Source: Cyclobacteriaceae bacterium
GTDB lineage: Bacteria; Bacteroidota; Bacteroidia; Cytophagales; Cyclobacteriaceae
Length of the DNA stretch: 51,242 bases
Reading direction: 5' to 3'
Assembly (NCBI GenBank): GCA_026989505.1
Contig: JALSJF010000217.1
Coordinates: 1 to 51,242, forward strand
Part shown: positions 39,260 through 46,729 of the stretch, piece by piece
Layout: each line of letters starts with the position of its first letter
Position numbering within the stretch: position 1 is the first letter of the stretch
The notes under the pieces: generated by a model
The model's input: the letters and a program-made list of their open reading frames with translations, nothing else
Databases searched by the model: none
What the model was told of the DNA's origin: nothing
Position numbers and translations under genes: made by a program

Positions 39260-40558
39260 TTATTTCTCTTTTTTAACCACCTTGCCGGTCTCATCATAGT
39301 AAATCCACTCGCCCCCCTTTCTGTTGCCGGCATAACGTCCGGAAATTTTCACTTGGCCCGATGGGTAATATTCCTTGTACGGGCCGTGGCGCTTGTTGGA
39401 TTTATACGTTTGTTCATACTTGAGTTCACCGGTAGGGTAGTAGCCGGTTTCTATGCCTGCTTTGCCATTGCGCACAAAAGGCTCTTTGCGGATGAGTTGG
39501 CCGTTTTCAGCATAGGTAAGCCGGTCACCCGTTATCAGGCCGTCTTCATAAACAATGACTTGCTTTAGCTGGCCGTTGGGGTGCCAGTACTGCCATTTGC
39601 CGGTAGGTTTGCCCTTCTTTTGCTGTATTTTGCTTTCCGGGGTTCCGTCTTCGTAAAAGGTTTCAATACTGAAGGTTTCTTCGTCATCAGCATAATTGCC
39701 CTTGAGCTTTATCCGGCCATTGGCGTAGTACTCAATATTATTGCCTGACCGTTTGCCATTGGTGTAATGAAAGTTGGTTTTCAGGGTGCCGTCAGCATAC
39801 CAGGATTTATTGCTGCCATGTAGTTTGCCGTTTTGATAATGCCCCTCGGCTACCAGCACGCCCTTCTTATTATAGGTTTTAAACTCTCCGGTTTTAGAGC
39901 CGTTTTTGTTGATACTCTCCGTCTCTAACCGGCCGTTGGGATGATAGGTGCGGAAATAACCATTGACGTTGCCGTTGAGGTAATTTTCTTCGGTACGCAG
40001 GTTGCCGTTGGGGTAGTAGGTACGGGTAAGCCCGTTTACCTTGCCGGCTGCGTAGCCCACCACCTGTTTCAGCTGCCCATCGGGGTAGTATTCGGTAACT
40101 GTGCCGTCTGGCTTACCTTTTCTAAAAGTAGTAACCGATTTCAGCTTGCCGGTAGGGTAGTACAGGGTCAGGGTGTCGGTCAGGGTATCGCGGGCAAACT
40201 GGCCCTCCTGAATGAGCGTGCCGTCTTCCGCATAAACCTTTACCGGCCCCGTTTTCAGGCCGTCAACAAACGTGAGGGTTTGCTGAAGCTGCCCCGAAGG
40301 GTAGTACGATTTAAACACGCCCACCTTTTTGCCCTCCTTAAACTGGCCCCTGACAGCGGTTTTGCCATTACGATAGAATTTATAATAATCCCCGGAAATC
40401 CGGGTAGTGTCGTGCCCGATAACCATATACCGTTCCTTGATTAGGGTATTGTGCTTATCGTAGTACGTGCGCACTTCCTGAAAGGCCTGCCCCTGCAGCG
40501 GACTTGCCATTCCGGCCAACAACAGCAATAACAAACTTACCTGAATTGATTTACCCAT
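39260..40558 (-). CDS. Secreted MORN-variant (YwqK-type) repeat protein
   Basis: The 432-residue protein has a signal peptide (MGKSIQVSLLLLLLAGMASP) and about sixteen repeats of roughly 23 residues with the core YYPNGQLK...Y..GK..G, for example YYPSGQLQQTLTFVDGLKTG and YYPTGELKYEQTYKSNKRHG. These form a long beta sheet. Related proteins are called YwqK antitoxins or MORN-variant proteins, but here the signal peptide and length argue for an envelope binding or scaffold role. ATG 40558 starts the signal peptide; the 40 codons upstream are not protein-like. TAAAATTG ends three bases before the ATG. Confidence 0.82.
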   Translation of the reverse strand: MGKSIQVSLLLLLLAGMASPLQGQAFQEVRTYYDKHNTLIKERYMVIGHDTTRISGDYYKFYRNGKTAVRGQFKEGKKVGVFKSYYPSGQLQQTLTFVDGLKTGPVKVYAEDGTLIQEGQFARDTLTDTLTLYYPTGKLKSVTTFRKGKPDGTVTEYYPDGQLKQVVGYAAGKVNGLTRTYYPNGNLRTEENYLNGNVNGYFRTYHPNGRLETESINKNGSKTGEFKTYNKKGVLVAEGHYQNGKLHGSNKSWYADGTLKTNFHYTNGKRSGNNIEYYANGRIKLKGNYADDEETFSIETFYEDGTPESKIQQKKGKPTGKWQYWHPNGQLKQVIVYEDGLITGDRLTYAENGQLIRKEPFVRNGKAGIETGYYPTGELKYEQTYKSNKRHGPYKEYYPSGQVKISGRYAGNRKGGEWIYYDETGKVVKKEK

Positions 40559-40603
40559 AGGCAATTTTACAACGCCAAAAAGCAAGCTGCATTGTCTTAA
40601 CCC

Positions 40604-40625
40604 GAAAAATTCATATGAATTTTTC
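40604..40625. repeat. Perfect 22-base palindrome
   Basis: GAAAAATTCAT and ATGAATTTTTC are exact complements without a loop. The left flank CCC plus the first ten bases (CCCGAAAAATTCA) are identical to 242-254. It lies just upstream of the MORN-repeat gene and next to repeat B. Confidence 0.65.
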
Positions 40626-40640
40626 GCCCGCAGGGCTGAT

Positions 40641-40753
40641 GAACTGCAAAATAATGTAAAACAACATGTTATACACAAAATACAGGATGACTCAAAGATT
40701 AATCATGACCCAAATTTGAGGGTAAAATATTTTACACTCATCAGGGTTAACCT
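40641..40753 (+). repeat. Dispersed repeat B, copy 1
   Basis: These 113 bases match the complement of 51110-51222 without gaps and with about 15 differences (near 87% identity). The core ATGACCCAAATTTGAGGGT (40704-40722) and TGTTATACACAAAA (40667-40680) are unchanged. The right end, CAGGGTTAACCT, runs into the thiolase gene and supplies its TAA stop (40749-40747). Confidence 0.85.
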
Positions 40754-41928
40754 ATCTTTTCAATCACAATAGCCGAAGCCCCACCGCCACCGTTGCAGAT
40801 GCCGGCAGCCCCGTAGCGGGCGTCTTTTTTATGCAATACACTGTTCAGGGTGGTGATGATCCTGGCTCCGGAGGCCCCCAACGGGTGACCCAGGGCTACC
40901 GCCCCGCCAAAACTGTTCACCTTTTCGGCATCCAGGCCAAGTTCCTGGTTATTGGCCAGCGCTACTACGGAAAAAGCTTCATTGATTTCATAGTAGTCAA
41001 TGTCTTCCTGGGTAAGGCCGGCATGGGCAATGGCCTTGGGTATGGCCAGCGATGGGGCCGTGGTAAACCACAACGGGTCCTGGGCGGCATCGCCAAAGCC
41101 GGCAATGCGGGCCACCGGTTGCACGCCCAGTTCTTCGGCTTTTTTCTTACTCATCAGCACCAGGGCTGAGGCGCCATCGTTAATGGTGGAGGCATTGGCT
41201 GCAGTAACAGTGCCTTCTTTATCAAACACCGGCCGCAAATTAGGTATCTTGTCAAATTTTACATTTTTATACTCTTCGTCTTCGGTGACCAAAAGCGGCT
41301 CTCCACGCCTTTGCGGTACTTCAACCGGCACAATTTCATCCTTAAACCAGCCTTCTTCCCAGGCTTTGGCCGAGCGCTTATAGGAATTGATGGCATAGGC
41401 ATCCTGGGCTTCCCGGGAGATGTTTTTTTCCCGGGCCGTGTGGTCGGCACAATTGCCCATGGCAAAATCATTATATACTTCCCACAGGCCGTCCTTCAGC
41501 AAGCCGTCCACCAGTTCACCGTTACCGTATTTATATCCATAACGGGCTTTGGGAACATAGTAGGGGATATTCGACATACTCTCCATACCCCCGGCCACTA
41601 CCGTATCGTTAATGCCCAGCATAATCGACTGTGCCCCCAGCATCACGGCCTTCATGCCCGAGGCACATACCTTATTGATGGTGGTACAGGGCACATTATA
41701 ACCAATACCCGCACCAATGGCGGCTTGCCGGGCAGGGGCCTGGCCTAAATTGGCCGGGATAACATTGCCCATAAAAACTTCGTTTACCTGGTCTGCGCCT
41801 ACCTTTGCCTTTGCCAGGGCACCCTTAATGGCGGCCGCGCCTAATTGCACTGCGGTTAATGAGGATAAAACACCACCAAAACTACCGATGGGGGTACGTA
41901 CTGCCGAGATAATATATACTTCTTCCAT
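40747..41928 (-). CDS. Acetyl-CoA acetyltransferase (thiolase)
   Basis: The 393-residue enzyme condenses or cleaves acetyl-CoA/acetoacetyl-CoA. The three catalytic residues are in place: Cys88 (INKVCASGMKAV), His348 (GHPLGASGARI) and Cys378 (GICNGGGGASA). Length is exactly that of biosynthetic thiolases. The stop codon lies within the GGTTAACC motif of repeat B. A perfect -7 box TATCTTTG sits about 30 bases upstream of the ATG. It could serve in amino acid or fatty acid catabolism, or ketone body use with the CoA transferase. Confidence 0.95.
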   Translation of the reverse strand: MEEVYIISAVRTPIGSFGGVLSSLTAVQLGAAAIKGALAKAKVGADQVNEVFMGNVIPANLGQAPARQAAIGAGIGYNVPCTTINKVCASGMKAVMLGAQSIMLGINDTVVAGGMESMSNIPYYVPKARYGYKYGNGELVDGLLKDGLWEVYNDFAMGNCADHTAREKNISREAQDAYAINSYKRSAKAWEEGWFKDEIVPVEVPQRRGEPLLVTEDEEYKNVKFDKIPNLRPVFDKEGTVTAANASTINDGASALVLMSKKKAEELGVQPVARIAGFGDAAQDPLWFTTAPSLAIPKAIAHAGLTQEDIDYYEINEAFSVVALANNQELGLDAEKVNSFGGAVALGHPLGASGARIITTLNSVLHKKDARYGAAGICNGGGGASAIVIEKIG

Positions 41929-41987
41929 GAATAATAGCTATTGAGATTTAACTTGCAACAAAGATAATCATAGTGGGGCGATTAAAT

Positions 41988-42749
41988 TTAATTTTTATTG
42001 TCGGGTTTATTATGCATAAGCCAACTGAAGCCGGCAGAGGCAAAATTCATCGGGTGGTTAACCCCCGTACCCAAAGAAAAGTCTAATTGAAAGTTGTCTT
42101 TTAGTAAATACGTAAGACCGGCATTAATATTTACCTTGTGATAGAACGCATTAAGGGACCCGTAGGGCTCAAAGAAGACCGATAATTTCTCTGTTATGCC
42201 TGTGCCAACGGCCAGTGTGTAGGTTAATTCTCCTTTGCCGGCACCAGAATGGTTGTAGCCAAAATTATAACCGATGGCGGTGTTTTTACTTAATTGGTGT
42301 GAGACGGAAAGCGTATTACGTGCACCCACAGAATTTAACGTTAACCCTGCAGCGCCTGTTGGCAGAACTACGTGGGATATGATGGCAATTTCGGTGTTTA
42401 TGTCGGCCCGGCTAAGCAGGTTGATTTTTGCCCCGATTTCCAAATCGCTGAAGCCTTTGGTTTCTTTGTCGTTGATTTGGTTGTTGATACGCTCAAATTG
42501 ATTGAATACCCTGAGTTCGATGCTTTTGGTCAGGCCAAAACGCAATAATGTGGTGGGTATCAACAGTTGTTTTACGGAAAATAAATTATCCCCGGTAAAC
42601 CGAAGCAAAACCCCACTCTCTATTTGCATACTTCTCCGGGGAACGGTTGAGGAACTTTCTGTCTGATCCGGCCGGTCCGTAACAATTGTCTGCGCCCTTA
42701 TGCTGCCGGCAGCAAGCATTATAATGAAAAATAACAAGCAGCCCTTCAT
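41988..42749 (-). CDS. Outer-membrane beta-barrel protein at the end of the feo cluster
   Basis: The 253-residue protein has a signal peptide ([20 protein letters not shown]) then [20 protein letters not shown], the usual opening of the 'transporter / phenol MetA-degradation' barrel family (PF13557-like). The rest is alternating strands ([64 protein letters not shown]). ATG 42749 overlaps the stop of the FeoB permease gene in an ATGA junction, so the start upstream at 42860 is rejected. Coupling to FeoB suggests a role in getting iron across the outer membrane; this is inference. Confidence 0.78.
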   Translation of the reverse strand: MKGCLLFFIIMLAAGSIRAQTIVTDRPDQTESSSTVPRRSMQIESGVLLRFTGDNLFSVKQLLIPTTLLRFGLTKSIELRVFNQFERINNQINDKETKGFSDLEIGAKINLLSRADINTEIAIISHVVLPTGAAGLTLNSVGARNTLSVSHQLSKNTAIGYNFGYNHSGAGKGELTYTLAVGTGITEKLSVFFEPYGSLNAFYHKVNINAGLTYLLKDNFQLDFSLGTGVNHPMNFASAGFSWLMHNKPDNKN

Positions 42750-44191
42750 GGTTTCACCTCTGGCATCAGCCAAATTAAATGCCAGAATTGTGTGACCAGA
42801 AAAGTAACTACCAAACCCATGATAACCGGCAATAGGCTGGCCAGGGTAGTCCATTTCCAACTATTGGTTTCTTTGTAGATGGTATAGATGGTTGTGCTGC
42901 ACGGGTTGTGTAATAAGCTGAAGAGCATCAGGTTGATACCGGTAAGCAGGGTCCAACCCCCGGCCGACAAAATGCTGCCGGTTGCCATGGCCGAGTCCAG
43001 TTCAAATAGCTTGCCGCTGGTATCGCCCACCCCAATCAGCCCCAGGTTGGCTACGGTAAGCATGAGGATCGTGGGGATAACGATTTCATTGGCCGGGATG
43101 GCAATGATATACGCCAGCAGGATGACTCCGTTGAGGCCGACAAACACCCCCAATGGGTCAAGGAAATCAATTACGTGATTGGCGATGGTTATGTCCCCGA
43201 TATGCACGTTGGCCACCAGCCAGATCACGGCCCCGGCCGGGGCGGCAAAAATCACAGCCCGCCACAGAACAATTAAGGTACGGTCGATTACCGAGGTATA
43301 AATGGTTTGCCATATCCTGGGTGGCCGGTAGGGGGGCAGTTCCAGGGTAAAGGTTGACACCTCGCCTTTAAGCACTGTTTTTGATAACCCCCAGGAGGTA
43401 AGGAACATAAACGCTACCCCCAGCAGGGCAATACCGATAACGGCAGCCGAGGCCACCAGCCCCGACAGGGAAGCCGGCACCAGGGCACCGATAAAAATAG
43501 TGGCAATCAGGATTTGCGTAGGCCAGCGGCCATTGCAGAGGGAGAAATTATTGGTAATGATGGCAATCAGCCGCTCCCGTGGGCTGTCGATAATGCGCGT
43601 GGCAATAACCCCGGCCGCATTGCAGCCCCAGCCCATGCTCATGGTCAGGGCCTGCTTGCCATGGGCCCCGGCCTTTTTAAACAGGGCATCCATATTGAAG
43701 GCTACCCGGGGCAGGTAGCCGAAATCTTCCAGCAAGGTAAACAAGGGGAAGAAAATAGCCATCGGGGGCAGCATTACCGCCACTACCCAGGCCACGGCCA
43801 GGTAAATACCATCTATCAGCAGGCCGTCCAGCCACAGGGGCAGGCCGATGTGGGCGGCCAGGCTCTTCAGCAACGGGTGAACCGTGTCGATCAACAGGGT
43901 AAAAAGCATTCCCGAAGGGTAATTGGCGCCTTCAATGGTAATCCACAGGATAACGGCCAGCAAGCCGATCATAATCGGGAACCCCCAGGTTTTGCTGGTG
44001 ACGATCTTATCTATTTTACTGTCAAAAGTATAATGGCGTTCCCCTGCCGGTGTTTCTACGGCATGGGCAGCAATTTGGGCTGCATCGGTGTAGATGCCTT
44101 CGGTGAGTTTGTCGTGAAAATTATCACCGAGTTGCCAGCGTAAACCGGCCGCCCGGGCCAGTATTTCGTTATCTTTTTCTGCTTCTGTCAT
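42746..44191 (-). CDS. FeoB membrane domain as a separate protein
   Basis: The 481-residue membrane protein matches the C-terminal part of FeoB, with two Gate (nucleoside-recognition) domains and about nine to ten helices. Conserved landmarks are [57 protein letters not shown] (Cys190) and [17 protein letters not shown] (Cys219), which align with FeoB's GCNVPAI and PFMSCGARLP regions. The GTPase part is missing from this chain and is encoded just upstream, with a four-base ATGA overlap. It should form the ferrous iron pore in the inner membrane. N-terminal residues 1-60 are soluble and may be the docking surface for the GTPase. Confidence 0.87.
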   Translation of the reverse strand: MTEAEKDNEILARAAGLRWQLGDNFHDKLTEGIYTDAAQIAAHAVETPAGERHYTFDSKIDKIVTSKTWGFPIMIGLLAVILWITIEGANYPSGMLFTLLIDTVHPLLKSLAAHIGLPLWLDGLLIDGIYLAVAWVVAVMLPPMAIFFPLFTLLEDFGYLPRVAFNMDALFKKAGAHGKQALTMSMGWGCNAAGVIATRIIDSPRERLIAIITNNFSLCNGRWPTQILIATIFIGALVPASLSGLVASAAVIGIALLGVAFMFLTSWGLSKTVLKGEVSTFTLELPPYRPPRIWQTIYTSVIDRTLIVLWRAVIFAAPAGAVIWLVANVHIGDITIANHVIDFLDPLGVFVGLNGVILLAYIIAIPANEIVIPTILMLTVANLGLIGVGDTSGKLFELDSAMATGSILSAGGWTLLTGINLMLFSLLHNPCSTTIYTIYKETNSWKWTTLASLLPVIMGLVVTFLVTQFWHLIWLMPEVKP

Positions 44192-44967
44192 GGCCGTACC
44201 AGTTCCTTTAATTCATTGTTTTTTACAGCTGCGGTGATGCGGCTGTCGCCTTCGAGCAGGCGGAAAGCTAGCCAACGGCTGTTGGGCAGGCCGGGGAACT
44301 GCTGCTCGAGGGCTCCGGCCAATTGTTTTACCGCCTTTTCTACCGGTTTGCTCAGGTTTTTCACCTTGTGCGGACGGCAAATGATGGCCCCGGTGGCCAC
44401 ATCGTCAATGGCTTTGAGTAATTCGGGGATGCCTTGCTGGCTGCGGGCCGTAGTGGGCACTACCGGAATGCCCAGGTCCCGGGCCAGGGCCCGCTGGTCT
44501 ATTTTAATGTGGTGCCGGGCGGCTTCGTCAATCAGATTAAGGCACAGTACGGCTTTATCGGTGATTTCAAGCACCTGCAAGGTAAGGTTAAGGTTGCGCT
44601 CTAACCGTGAGGCATCCACCACAATTACCGTTACATCGGGACGGCCAAAGAGAATAAAATTGCGCGCCACCTCTTCATCCTGCGAGGTAGAAAGCAGGGA
44701 ATAGGTGCCTGGCAGGTCGATAAGCTTGTATTTATGGCTGTTATAAGAAAATCCGCCTTCGGCACGCACCACTGTTTTCCCCGGCCAGTTGCCGGTGTGC
44801 TGGCGCATGCCGGTGAGGGCATTGAAAACCGTACTCTTGCCGGTGTTGGGGTTGCCGGCCAGGGCAACCACATAATCAACATTAGCGGTGTCGATCCCGA
44901 GTTTTTTCAACCCCGCGGTATTATGTAAGGCACAATTGTTACAGGCAGTATTATCCGGCATAGGCAT
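44188..44967 (-). CDS. FeoB GTPase domain as a separate protein
   Basis: The 259-residue soluble protein is the G domain plus helical GDI-like domain of FeoB. Motifs are G1 GNPNTGKST (38-46), a G2 threonine in NWPGKTV, G3 DLPG (84-87), G4 NLID (144-147) and G5 TTARS (172-176). There is no membrane helix. The N-terminus has a Cys pair (Cys9, Cys12 in ACNNCALHN) that could bind metal. It is a natural split of FeoB: stop TGA overlaps the permease ATG. The start codon overlaps the end of the FeoA-fusion gene by 17 bases. Confidence 0.9.
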   Translation of the reverse strand: MPMPDNTACNNCALHNTAGLKKLGIDTANVDYVVALAGNPNTGKSTVFNALTGMRQHTGNWPGKTVVRAEGGFSYNSHKYKLIDLPGTYSLLSTSQDEEVARNFILFGRPDVTVIVVDASRLERNLNLTLQVLEITDKAVLCLNLIDEAARHHIKIDQRALARDLGIPVVPTTARSQQGIPELLKAIDDVATGAIICRPHKVKNLSKPVEKAVKQLAGALEQQFPGLPNSRWLAFRLLEGDSRITAAVKNNELKELVRP

Positions 44968-45982
44968 GGGTATTGGTTTTTTTGATTAATATCAGGTCGG
45001 CCAGGTCCTGGCGTAAAGCAATGGTGGTATTGCGTATTTTATAGGCTACCGGGTCTTGCAGGGGGCTGGTAAAGTCAACTTCCACGGTGGTGCCCGGCAG
45101 GATGCCGAGGTCGAGCAGGCGCCTGCGGCTGGCCCCCCGGCATTCCTGGGAAATGCCGATCACGCGGGCTTGCTCACCTTCTCGCAAGGCCGACAGGCGG
45201 ATAGCATTTTCCTGATAGTGCTCTTCGGTGGCCAGGGGCCCGACACTAATATTGGCCGCCACAATGGGGGATAAACGGTGTTGATGCCCCTCACAGGTAA
45301 AAACTATTTCACGGGCCGTTGATTTACGTATTTTAACATGCGAACCCACCAAAATGCGCCTGGCCAGGATCTGTTGGTAAATTACACCCGGTTCGTCTTC
45401 AATATGCACAATTTTGCCGGGCACATTCTCCGGGTAGGAGGGTAAGGGCTGCCATTTTACCGGCAACACCTCGCCTTTGGCCGAAGGGATCGGGTCGCCA
45501 TGCGGATCAAATAAGGGGTTGCCCAACGATGCGCTGAGGTTGCTGATGGCCGCTTCGTCCAGCCGGTGTTCCATTTTTTCGGCCAGGTGGTGCCACTCGG
45601 AGGGCTGGTGGCCGGTTTTTTCGGCCAGGTATTTTTCCCATAACCGGTGTACGCGCACTATCTTCAGCGCATATTCACGGCCGGCCGGGGTTAGTTGCAG
45701 GCGGTCATCGGAGGTCTGGATTAACCCTGAGGCAGCCATGGCTTCAATAACCGGTAATATTTTACTTCTGCGTACCTTTAAGGCGCCCGACAAATCGCTG
45801 AGGGTGGCCGACCGCTGGCTTTGCTCTACGTGGTAGAGCTGTTTCAGGATGTCTTCGGTTAGCGTTTTCTGTTGCCTGGTTTTGGTATGCAAAATATTTT
45901 TGCGGGTAATAAGCCGGATAGCCAGCCAGAGGAGGGCAACCAGGGCAAAGAAGCCGATGAGGTTTAAGGCAGCCGGGTTCAT
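44951..45982 (-). CDS. Membrane-anchored DtxR-like protein fused to FeoA
   Basis: The 343-residue chain reads: membrane helix (5-25, LNLIGFFALVALLWLAIRLI), winged helix (about 42-108, LSDLSGALKVRRSKILPVIE), DtxR/MntR metal-binding and dimerisation domain (110-165), SH3-like domain (188-250) and FeoA domain (262-336, RRRLLDLGILPGTTVEVDF). Metal ligands of the MntR type are kept: His112, Glu116, His131/His132, Glu135, Glu138 and His139. The topology predicts all soluble domains in the cytosol. FeoA normally stimulates FeoB; here it is tied to a metal sensor and to the membrane. Whether the winged helix still binds DNA is unclear. ATGA overlap with the upstream regulator gene. Confidence 0.85.
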   Translation of the reverse strand: MNPAALNLIGFFALVALLWLAIRLITRKNILHTKTRQQKTLTEDILKQLYHVEQSQRSATLSDLSGALKVRRSKILPVIEAMAASGLIQTSDDRLQLTPAGREYALKIVRVHRLWEKYLAEKTGHQPSEWHHLAEKMEHRLDEAAISNLSASLGNPLFDPHGDPIPSAKGEVLPVKWQPLPSYPENVPGKIVHIEDEPGVIYQQILARRILVGSHVKIRKSTAREIVFTCEGHQHRLSPIVAANISVGPLATEEHYQENAIRLSALREGEQARVIGISQECRGASRRRLLDLGILPGTTVEVDFTSPLQDPVAYKIRNTTIALRQDLADLILIKKTNTHAYAG

Positions 45983-46638
45983 AGTTTTTCAATAAAGATA
46001 TTGCCGGCCACCTTACCCGATAAGGTGATGGCCGGGCCATGGTTTATACGTACCGAATAGGTGCCATCATAAGCAAAATAATCCAGCAGTTCTATCTCTG
46101 CCCCCAGGCTGATGTTCAGCTTGTCAAGAAACAGCAGGAAGTCGCTGGAAGAATCCTTGGTGGATATGACTTTTCCAAGATCACCGGTGGCCAGCATATT
46201 CAGGGTGGTGGTTGGCCGGGGCGCCATTTTTCCTTCGGCATCGGGGATGGGGTCACCGTGGGGGTCATATTTTGGATGGGCGAGGAACTTGTCGAGCTGG
46301 GCAATTAGTTGGGGCGATTTTATGTGCTCCAGTTCTTCGGCAATAGCGTGTACTTCATTCCAGTTGAACTTGAGCTTTTGTACCAGGAATACCTCCCAGA
46401 GCCGGTGCCTGCGGATTACCTGCAAGGCGGCTTTTTCACCACTCGGGGAGGTGTTTACCCCCTGGTATTTGTGGTAGTGCACAAGCCCCTTTTTGCTCAG
46501 CCGCTGGATCATATCGGTGGCCGAGGCGGCCGAGGTGTCCAGGGTTTCGGCCAGCTTGCTGGTGCTGACAAACTCCTTCTCGTTGCCGGACAGTTTATAG
46601 ATGGCTTTCAGGTAATTCTCTTCTGTTGGCGTAAACAT
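45979..46638 (-). CDS. DtxR/MntR-family metal-dependent repressor
   Basis: The 219-residue cytosolic regulator has a winged helix (MFTPTEENYLKAIYKLSGNE, STSKLAETLDTSAASATDMI), the metal/dimer domain with His78, Glu82, His97, Glu101, Glu104 and His105, the Bacteroidota 'PHGDPIP' motif, and a C-terminal SH3-like domain (145-219). Glu101 replaces the DtxR cysteine, as in MntR, but Asn8 and Lys11 replace the MntR Asp8/Glu11 pair, so the metal (iron or manganese) is uncertain. It heads the feo cluster and most likely represses it through the inverted repeats at 46650-46729. ATG 46638 follows a perfect -7 box by four bases. Confidence 0.9.
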   Translation of the reverse strand: MFTPTEENYLKAIYKLSGNEKEFVSTSKLAETLDTSAASATDMIQRLSKKGLVHYHKYQGVNTSPSGEKAALQVIRRHRLWEVFLVQKLKFNWNEVHAIAEELEHIKSPQLIAQLDKFLAHPKYDPHGDPIPDAEGKMAPRPTTTLNMLATGDLGKVISTKDSSSDFLLFLDKLNISLGAEIELLDYFAYDGTYSVRINHGPAITLSGKVAGNIFIEKL

Positions 46639-46642
46639 GGTA

Positions 46643-46664
46643 CAAATATATTTAGGCAAATATA
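46643..46664 (-). promoter_or_regulatory. Two TATATTTG -7 boxes upstream of the feo-cluster regulator
   Basis: Two perfect TAnnTTTG boxes read leftward at 46650-46643 and 46664-46657. The nearer ends four bases before the ATG at 46638. The left arm of the outer operator repeat (46650-46661) lies across them, so a bound repressor would block polymerase. No TTG is seen at the -33 position. Confidence 0.5.
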
Positions 46665-46729
46665 AAAATAAAATAGCATTAATCTAAAATATTATTTAGA
46701 TTAACCTAAAAATAAACATTTGCCTAAAT
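46650..46729. promoter_or_regulatory. Nested inverted repeats, probable DtxR-type operator
   Basis: Outer arms ATTTAGGCAAAT (46650-46661) and ATTTGCCTAAAT (46718-46729) are exact complements. Inside, TTAATCTAAA (46679-46688) and TTTAGATTAA (46695-46704) are another exact pair. TTTAGATTAACCTAAA (46695-46710) is a near-palindrome much like known DtxR/IdeR/MntR sites (TTAGGTTAACCTAA type). The common half-site is TTTAG(A/G). The rightmost arm covers the stop codon of the glycosyltransferase gene. Confidence 0.75.

Noticed and set aside
39300-40450. Periodic repeats resembling a CRISPR array or DNA tandem repeat
   Set aside because: The periodicity (about 69 bases) comes from 23-residue protein repeats in an intact frame; the DNA units are not identical.
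42750-42860. Longer start for the barrel gene of the feo cluster
   Set aside because: It would put 37 residues before the signal peptide and overlap the permease gene by over 100 bases; the ATGA start at 42749 is clean.
44188-44191. Split FeoB as a simple frameshift error
   Set aside because: Each half has its own start, the ATGA overlap is a normal coupled junction, and the permease has its own soluble N-terminal stretch; still, read support was not available.
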